NCBI RefSeq assembly: GCF_027596085.1
Contig: NC_072453.1
Location: 3,493,448-3,557,447 of the forward strand
Direction of reading: 5' to 3'
DNA from: Anoplopoma fimbria
Taxonomy: Eukaryota; Chordata; Actinopteri; Perciformes; Anoplopomatidae
DNA length: 64,000 bases
The position numbers and the translations under genes were made by a program. This document shows, one piece after another, positions 25,101 to 64,000 of this stretch; the first letter of the stretch is position 1; every line of letters starts with the position of its first letter. The notes beneath the pieces are model-generated. The model saw only the letters and a list, made by a program, of their open reading frames with translations, was not told the origin of the DNA and searched no databases.

Positions 25101-25196
25101 GGAGCTGGCATCGCACCTCACATACCCGTCCCAGCTGACGCCGCCCTCGAGGCTGCCAAGGGCATCTTCAACAAGCACTTTGCAGGCCAGAAGTAA
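22176..25196 (+). CDS. rbp3: Interphotoreceptor retinoid-binding protein, rbp3 gene 2 (two modules, 4 exons)
   Basis: Secreted retinoid-binding protein of the interphotoreceptor matrix. Coding exons are 22176-23369, 23776-23966, 24321-24463 and 24871-25196 (1194+191+143+326 nt = 617 codons plus stop), all with GT/AG. After a signal peptide (about residues 1-24) comes one module (to about 317) that aligns with mammalian module 1 (MDNYCSPEKLTGMKEAI). The second module (318-617) aligns with mammalian module 4 (NIGYLRFDMFGD, then NIGGPTTAISGFCSYFF, then ARYGSKKSLIILTS). The three introns fall inside the last module at positions matching mammalian RBP3, so this copy keeps the ancestral 3' end while lacking modules 2 and 3. 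Length is about half the mammalian protein. Codons look more GC-ending than in gene 1. Two close AATAAA signals follow at 25559-25573. Confidence 0.96.
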
Positions 25197-25558
25197 ACCA
25201 CGTCCTGAACAAATCAAGGGGAGGGTTCAACAGTCCTTTGCTTTGGCAGCCAAATAGTTTCAAGATTTAGAATTAAGACCTGTTTGAGAAGTGAAGAATG
25301 TTGATTAAGAACAAAGTGCAATCTGCTATAAATTTTGTCAAAACCTAAGCCTTTTTAGCCTGTTTGTAATGTAGAGCAAAGGTTCAACAGTAGGATTTAC
25401 CTTTAGTAAATATTTCTGTTTAATGTTACTCTGGCTGCTGAAGGTTTTAAGAATGTGTGATGCTGCTAAGCCGATTCTTTCGTGAAGTGGGTATGGGTAA
25501 TTATGTGTCAAAGATCAGTTGTAACATCAAGACAAAAAGTCACATGTAAGAGATAGGA

Positions 25559-25573
25559 AATAAATGAAATAAA
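25559..25573 (+). other. rbp3: Paired poly(A) signals of rbp3 gene 2
   Basis: AATAAA at 25559-25564 and 25568-25573, followed by a short CA run. This gives a 3' UTR of about 360-390 nt after the stop at 25196. Confidence 0.65.
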
Positions 25574-25589
25574 CACACACACAAATTGC

Positions 25590-27595
25590 TTGTATGCTTT
25601 GTTTGCTATTCATGAATTATGATGGGTCTTTGGAATTGGGCCCTGGGTGAACTGATTCCCTTGTGGCTCTGGTCAGAAAACCATCATGCAACGTCCTAAT
25701 TGTGTATGGGAAATATGTCAATTATGTCACGTGGGCCTGCTGGGGTTGTATCATTTCTTGTTCTGAGACACAATAAAAAAAGACTCAAAACTCAAATACA
25801 AAAGTGTGTGCTGGTCATGTTTTACATTAACAGAGGAGGCATAAGACAGACAAAAAAAATATATATATATATATCTGTACACTTTGTACCATTACAGTAG
25901 TCATTTATTGTGACTCTATTCTACAGTGCAAGAGGTTTAATTGTTATTATTGTGTCATAAAATACAACTGTCAGTTACAACACCATTAACCACCAACGAG
26001 GAAGAGAAAACAAAATATTTATCTGTTAAATTGTAGCTTCAGCTCACCAACAAAGGATTAACATGATGGACTTCTAAATCCATACCACAAATAACAAGTT
26101 TTGGTACCCAGGGGAATCATCAAACCGACAAGCAACATATGATCAGTCTTGGATTAATTTCGATCTCATGTTTTGAGGACTAGCCATGTGATCTTTGTAT
26201 AAAATACAATAAAAAAGAGATAACCCATTGTTGTGCCTTCTAGATGCCCATAAATAGAGCAAAATTTGTGGTTTATGTATTTATTTTAATCTGAACATAT
26301 AAATCATCAAGTATTTCAATATCATATTTTTAAAATAATGTAAAAGTACATTATTTCAACTCTGATGTGGCTCTCCAATTAGCAGGAACAAGCTTCCAAT
26401 TTGTATTAATAATGGTCATAGTCTTTAATTTAGTTGTCCACAAACTATTATTTCTGTGGTGCAATTCAGACCATGCACCCAGATAATTAGGTGGGTAAAA
26501 TCCCCCTGATTTGAGGCCCAAATCCTATTGCAAAATATTTTATCCTGGCTCTTAACAGTATTGGTCTATATGTAACAAATTGGTGTAAATCCCATGTCAT
26601 TAGATTTTGGTTGTGTTTGGGTCTCTGTGTAACAGAATGCAAAAGTAATGATTGTAACTTGTTCAATTTTACAATCAAAAAACAGCCAAGACATGGACTA
26701 TACAAAAATAATCTTGTTTTAGCATGAACTTGAAAATCCATAAAGCTAAACTGTTCTTTTTTTTTTTTTCTGCAAATTTGTTGTATACACTGGACTTGAG
26801 TGCTTATTAATTAGTGTGTTGTAAGTGACATGTATGTATGTAAGCGGATATTAGGATTTACTGTTTGAATGGATGTGACACAGAGGAGCAGGGTTCTGGT
26901 AAACACTGGAATTTCCTTTGTAAACCACAAGGATCTGAAGGGGGGTAAAGTCAGAACACATAAACAAGTGATGATACTTTAAACAGGGGCAAAGGGCCAA
27001 ACAGTGCTGGGAAGGGGTGGGGGGTCTGAGGCTTAAGAACCGGATTGACCGTGTTACTAAAATCAGGCTGCTAGTGATTGTTTTGTAATCTGTTTGTCCG
27101 CCTGGTATGTGTAGAAGTGACGGGACAGTAAATAAAAAAATAAAAATAATCCCAGAAGAGTAGCTCTTGAGAAGCAAACCTTAGCAGACCCAGTTTACAT
27201 ACTTGCGTTTTGTAGTTGTTTGTTTATTTGCTTATAAGTATCATTATAAGCTAATTTAATCCTGAGAGGCAATGGTGGACTGCGCCACTAACAATAAATT
27301 GTTATTGCTGAAAAGATACCGACCATAAGGTTTTATGAAAACTTGTGGATAATAATTCAAGTCAGATAAAGCTTTAAAAACACATCACAAATATCCACAC
27401 AGCAGACTTGGGGGCATATAGTATTTTACAGTATAGGAACATTGTTCAAAACAGAGGGCCAGGGGTGTTAAAAGGGGCCCAGAAGATAACTTTTACCCTT
27501 GGGCCCCTCGGTAGGTTTTCTCCAGCTGTGCTTACAGACATGATCAGGACGGTCCAGGGGACAGACATGCAAATAATGTGTTTATAAAATATTTT
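25590..27595. other. Intergenic DNA between rbp3 gene 2 and the solo LTR
   Basis: AT-rich, with a short (TA)n at about 25859-25874 and a T-run at about 26757-26770. The open frames are short and unlike any known protein. I see no gene here. Confidence 0.55.
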
Positions 27596-27600
27596 ACGTC

Positions 27601-28242
27601 TGTCACGGTTGGTGTGTGGACCCAAGAGCAGTACGACGAGGTGACAGATAAAGTTCTGGAGCTTTATTTGAAGCTGAGAACACAGCAGACAGACAGGCAG
27701 GATATGACTCACAGTGGGGAAACAGGCAAGGGATCAGGTAGACGGGAACCAGAGGAAGCGGAGGCTAATCTCGTGGTCTGGGACAGAAGGCTGAGTGGTG
27801 TGGGACAGAAGGCTGAGACGTTGACCGGGGAACAGGTAAGGCAGGGAAGTCCAGACAGGCAGGGTCGGCAACGGGGAATCAGTCCACGGGAAATTGCTGG
27901 AAGGTGTAGCATGAATACAACGAACGATCTGGCAGCGAGTGTGTGAATGAGTGGGGCATTTATACTGCAGGGTGTAGGTGCAGCAGAGTGAGCAGGTGAG
28001 AGGGATTGTGCTGATGAGGTGGGCGTGGCAGACAGGTGCACTGCATGAGGCTGATTAGGTGAGTGAGGGAGAGTGTGGTGAGAGAGAGGGGGCGGGGCTG
28101 TGAGCTGGAAGTGGAACTGGGAGTGGCCGGAGTGAACTGAGAGAGAGTGACAGGCAGGTGAACAGAGTGAGCCAATTAGGTGAGTGAGACAGAGTGACAG
28201 GGAGTATGGAGCTACTGACAGTATGGAGGAAGAACTGTGACA
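27601..28242 (-). mobile_element. Solo LTR of a retrotransposon, 642 bp, with 5-bp target duplication
   Basis: The element begins TGTCACGGTT and ends AACTGTGACA, so it has the TG...CA ends of an LTR with imperfect inverted tips. It is flanked by the direct repeat ACGTC at 27596-27600 and 28243-28247. Read on the minus strand it carries TATAAA (27959-27964) and, about 290 nt further on, AATAAA (27664-27669), which is the expected U3-R-U5 order. No gag/pol sequence or second LTR is in the window, so it is a recombination remnant. A 5-bp duplication fits Ty3/Gypsy-type elements, and also some other LTR classes. The open frames inside it are not genes. Confidence 0.85.
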
Positions 28243-28247
28243 ACGTC

Positions 28248-28939
28248 GTACATCTTGCTAAATACAGTTTAGATATTAATGGGATTAAGAACACAGATTA
28301 TTTCTGCAAATAGGCTTTAATAAATCTTAGCATACTTCATAATGTCTTTCAATAAACAAAGTTAACAGACTGGTAGACTTTTAACTTCTGGCCCCTTTTA
28401 TACTGCACAATTGATTAATGGTGTTTGAATCACCTCCATCTGTCTGATGAATAACAAAAAGAAAACATTTTTGTTGTACCATGTAAATACTTTCTCGACA
28501 GTTATTACAGCCTCTGGTTTATGGTGATAATTACAGAGGATGATGCTGTCCATGGCCCACTTGTAGTGATTAATGAGGACAAAGTGCTGGGGGAAACACA
28601 TTGTTGTTAAGACGGATTTATGACAATAAACATCGACATACAAGAGTGACAGTTCATATTATCTCATAATTATCATCCCATCCTGCCCTGCGCCCAATCC
28701 TCTGCACATTGCGTGAGTCTGCCACGTGAGGGAGGTGCAAAATGGGATCCTGAGCCATTTTCCCCTCTTTCTCTCTTTCTCTCTCCTCCTTAGTTTGAAA
28801 CATGAAACCTGGTCCATTTCAGCCCAAACTCTGTCTGTCCCCCGGGCTCCCAGTCCCTCCAGCGCCAACACTGCTCTGCATTACCCAGCTTCATTTGCCT
28901 TTCTCAGACCAAGTTTTGACACATTGACAGGAAACTTTT

Positions 28940-28979
<40 letters not shown>

Positions 28980-29385
28980 CACTAACCACCCCGTTCATTT
29001 AAGCGATTCTCCCCCTTGGCGCTGGGTTTTTGGATATGTATCTGCAACTGCTGCTTTTAAAACTTTTTTTTTCCTGCATTCCTGCACTTGGATTCTGAAA
29101 TATCCGTAACTTTTTCATTTTTTAATAATTCCAATTAGGAGAAAAGCATCTATCCGGCTGGCTCACTGACCGGGATGTGGGTGGCTGTGATTGCAAACTA
29201 AGCTCACAATCAAAGAGTCGCGGGAGCAACGCCTGCATCCTTTCTTTTGTCTGTGTTGCATCTCTCTGCCTCTTTCATTATATAACTGCTTCTGGGATGT
29301 AAGAAGACACACACAAACATCTTTCTTTTTCATCCACAAGGAATTAAACATTTTTTTTTTTTTTTTTCCCCCACGAGGAAACAGT
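28248..29385. other. Upstream region and 5' UTR of the anthrax-receptor-type gene
   Basis: No other gene is seen. It includes a 31-nt T-run (28944-28974) and a second T-run (29351-29367) ending 18 nt before the start codon. The sequence after the second run (CCCCCACGAGGAAACAG just before TATGG) could also serve as a 3' splice site, so an upstream non-coding exon is possible. The transcription start cannot be fixed. Confidence 0.45.
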
Positions 29386-60976
<31,591 letters not shown>

Positions 60977-63415
60977 ATCACACAGACAAAAAAAGAACTC
61001 CCACCCCCCAACGCACCCGCTTTGATGTCAAGGACTTACCGCTCTGTTGACCAGTTCTTTGAGTTAAAGGGCGGGGTCCTCGCTGACAAAGATACTCCTG
61101 TTATAAACCAAAGATCAGAAGTATTTTCAGTCCCAGTCGTACTTTGTTCCTCTTCTTGTGTGGTAGACTGTCAAGTCAAACTGTATGTAGGCATTTCAAA
61201 CTACAAAAATAAACCTGGGAGGAATACATTTAGGAATACCAGGGAATCTCTGCATCATTGTTTACGTGCAAAATTAAGAGTGGACCCCCCCTTTCCCAAA
61301 TTGAAAAATGAAAGCAGTTTGACTTGACATTCTCTCCCACCCAGAGTGTGCACAGAGTGATTTGGGCACATATATTCTACTTAGTGTTGGCATTTTTGAG
61401 ATCAGGGTGGATTGTTGCTGGACAGCAAAGCATGTAGGCACAGGAAGTCCACAGAGGAAAAACTGCAATGGATAAAATTTATTTTGGTCTTTTTTGGCCA
61501 TTGTTATCAAGAGTTAAGGCGAAAAGTAGGTTTTACATGAAAACCTAAGTAACCCGGTAAAACTTTGAATGGATTGGACTATTTCTCCATTGCTGTGATT
61601 GTGAATCAAAGGTTTAGGGAATTAGATTTCACAGAAATTTCAATTGGTCGTTTTGTAAACGGTGTTGAGTAGCTAAGATAAAAGATATCAGATTTGCTAA
61701 AAAAAATATATATTATAATTTGGATTTTGGTTATTGTTCTCAGTGCCAAAGGGATTATTTTCTTCACCTTTTTGTGATGGTACTTCTATTCAACAACATG
61801 CTAACAAATTTTCGCCCTTTAATACAGAAATAATACAGTTACATGATTTTGTGGTCGGGTTTTTTTACCATTCAGTGACAGGGAAGTGTACAGATGTTAT
61901 ATGGAAGGTATGTTTTTACAATATGTGATTGAGATACGTTTTTGAATGTTGCGTTGGTTGATATCTTTGAGGCTTTGGATTTTGTCCTTAACCACCTTTT
62001 CATGTTTCATTGAATTTAGATTACAGCAATATATATTTTTTGTTTTTTTTTGGTATCTGCGCAAATAGACTGCTGGACAACTACAGTATGTATTCCTTTT
62101 TTTTGTTAACATTTAGACATTGAAATCAAGCAACCAGAAATCAGGTTAACGTCTCTCCTCACCCTTTTTTTATACACAACTCTGATACTGTACTTTTATA
62201 CCAATATGTGTGTTTTATGTTTTCAGTTTTATCATCACCGGTCACATTGCAACTGCAGGGCAGTTCAAAGAGCATCTAATTTATTTTACTCCCCGAGAGA
62301 AATAGAGGAGAGTACTTGAATATCGACAAGGTGTCCAACCATCAAGACGGACACTGTGCAAAGAATTTAGAAACACAACAGCTAGCCAGTTAAAAGTCAT
62401 GTAAGGTTTACCAGCGTTTCACAACCCCTCATCTACACTGAGAAACATTTGAAACTTTATTTGTTAAAAAACTAATGAAAATTGCATGAATCTTGTTGGG
62501 TATTACCTGCCAGATAGCTCCTTGCTAGCAAAAGGCGCCGCTGTCTCCATGTTAGCAGTGGCTATATGCTAAATTTTGGGGGAAAATGGTCCCAAAAAAT
62601 TGACAGAACTATGAAATTTTGACTTCAATGTGTAGAAAAGAGGTTTAAAAATGCTGGTATTCCTTCTCTATTCACTTCCTTCTGGAATTTTCTTCTTGTT
62701 AGATTTTTTTATACTTTCATTTTGAAGTACGTCAATCAGTTATAGCGTGTACCGTCTTACTACATGCATTCATAACCGCTCTCATTGCCTTAAAGCTGAG
62801 CTAAAAGAAATATAAATAAGTTGCCTCACTTTTGTTATAAATACCTAGCAAATTTGAATGTCAAGGTGCAACATTTTCAATCAACAATTGAATTGTGAAG
62901 CATTTATTACCATAAATAAATTAGACATGGATAAGAAATCATTCAATGTCTACATTTAACTACATTCCAAATGATTGCTTCTGCTTGGTTTAAGAAAAAA
63001 CGTTTTGAAAGAAAAAGCAAAGTATTATTACTTTTGGCTCAGCAGTGGGCATGTCCTTGTTTTAACTCTGCTCTAAACAGAACATACAGATATACAGATG
63101 GTAGATTTTTCACTAAAATTGTTAAACTAAGGTTTTAAACAATTATTGTTTTAGTTTGTTCAGCAAACCTCACTTTAATGCTGCATTGATGTGATATCAG
63201 TGTTTGAAGGGGAACTTCTGCAGTGGCTGTGAGAGCTCAATGTCATTCCTAATCATGATGAGATACATTATGTTAATCAGTGTTTTTTCACAAGTATAAA
63301 CAGCAGTACTGAAGCAAATATGAAAGACGTATATAATCTTCTCTTGTTGGTTAAAATTACTTCTTTTTTTTCTTGAAACGGTATCAATAAAGGTTGACTT
63401 CCAAGCTTCTACCGG
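60977..63415 (+). other. 3' UTR of the anthrax-receptor-type gene
   Basis: AT-rich and without coding exons. An early AATAAA lies at 61208-61213. A stronger candidate is AATAAA at 63386-63391, followed about 30 nt later by a GT-rich stretch (GAGTGTCTGTGTGAT), the usual downstream element. The long 3' UTR is inferred; alternative poly(A) use is likely. Confidence 0.55.
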
Positions 63416-63652
63416 AGAGTGTCTGTGTGATTTCTGCCAGGACTCATGTGTCATACAGGATTCAGTGTCCCGCCCTTCTTACTCCGCCCCTTCAAATTTA
63501 GACAGTAGATAACTGTACCATTCACAGTTAGCCCTGTATGCTACCCACTCACCCATTTTGGCTGCCGTCATGAGCGAGGAATTATTATGCTCCTGCACCC
63601 GTTTAAACTAATATAGCTTTATCACAGCAGACATTTATATCTCATGATAGCT

Positions 63653-63914
63653 GGAAAAGCACAGGTGTAACTAAGGATTGATCCTCTGATAAGGTCCCAC
63701 TAACCCTGACAAATGAGCCAAAATGCAACTGGAACACCATAATTATAGTGATTAGTTACACCTGCGTTTGACAGGTCAAATTGTTTACTGTGAGAAAGAT
63801 CTTTAAAGCACTGAAAGCAATATTACTGATTTCAGGGAAGGAGATGATGGCACCAATAGGCCTTAAGTAATGGAAGACATTTTGACAGCTCTTAACAGGA
63901 AAAGCACAGGTGTA
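63653..63914. repeat. Inverted plus direct repeat, MITE-like
   Basis: GGAAAAGCACAGGTGTA occurs at 63653-63669 and exactly again at 63898-63914. The first copy extends to AACTAA, and its complement TTAGTTACACCTG recurs near 63753, giving an inverted pair about 80 nt apart. This resembles a small palindromic element next to a partial second copy. The rest of 63416-64000 holds nothing recognisable. Confidence 0.6.
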
Positions 63915-64000
63915 GATAATCAAGTTAAGCTAATGATGCTGAGTTGTGTTCACATCTTTTTTTCTGTTCCCTCCAAGTGGCCTAGAGATGACTACACATT

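Noticed and set aside
27578..28294. Several open frames on both strands, 70-120 codons
   Set aside because: They fall inside or over the edges of the solo LTR, which is not expected to encode protein.

Overview
The window is vertebrate nuclear DNA, almost certainly from a teleost fish. Its genes are split into exons with GT/AG junctions, it carries very long CA/GT microsatellites and fish-type dispersed repeats, and it holds a head-to-tail pair of rbp3 (IRBP) genes, one intronless, an arrangement described in zebrafish. The dispersed repeats look like those of percomorph fish, but the species cannot be fixed from the sequence alone.

Layout, all genes on the + strand: (1) gdf10 (BMP3b), 3 coding exons, 2359-5612, predicted 447 aa. 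(2) gdf2 (BMP9), 2 coding exons, 9798-12852, predicted 423 aa. (3) rbp3 gene 1, a single coding exon, 17955-20741, 928 aa, three IRBP modules. (4) rbp3 gene 2, 4 coding exons, 22176-25196, 617 aa, two modules corresponding to mammalian modules 1 and 4. (5) an anthrax toxin receptor 1-type gene (TEM8 family), 18 coding exons, 29386-60976, predicted 564 aa, with a 3' UTR running to about 63.4 kb. Every exon junction was checked by reading GT/AG sites and codon phase by eye. Each gene gives one uninterrupted reading frame.

The gdf10-gdf2-rbp3 order matches the human 10q11.22 neighbourhood, so this is a conserved synteny block. The two growth-factor genes encode secreted TGF-beta ligands. The rbp3 pair encodes secreted retinoid-binding proteins of the interphotoreceptor matrix. 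The receptor gene encodes a single-pass membrane protein with an intact metal-binding (MIDAS) vWA domain. Apart from the rbp3 pair, nothing suggests the genes work in one pathway.

The most interesting signals are these. The rbp3 duplicates have lost complementary modules. They share a 44-nt, equally spaced promoter block with a GATTA (CRX/OTX-type) core about 175 nt before each start codon. A 29-nt near-identical copy of rbp3 coding sequence lies in the spacer between them. A complete 642-bp solo LTR with a 5-bp target duplication sits between rbp3 and the receptor gene. A CA tract in intron 9 and a TG tract in intron 11 of the receptor gene flank exons 10-11 and could pair in the pre-mRNA. 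A perfect 15-bp hairpin lies in receptor intron 1. Several dispersed repeat families are also present. I saw no tRNA, rRNA, CRISPR or intact transposase gene.
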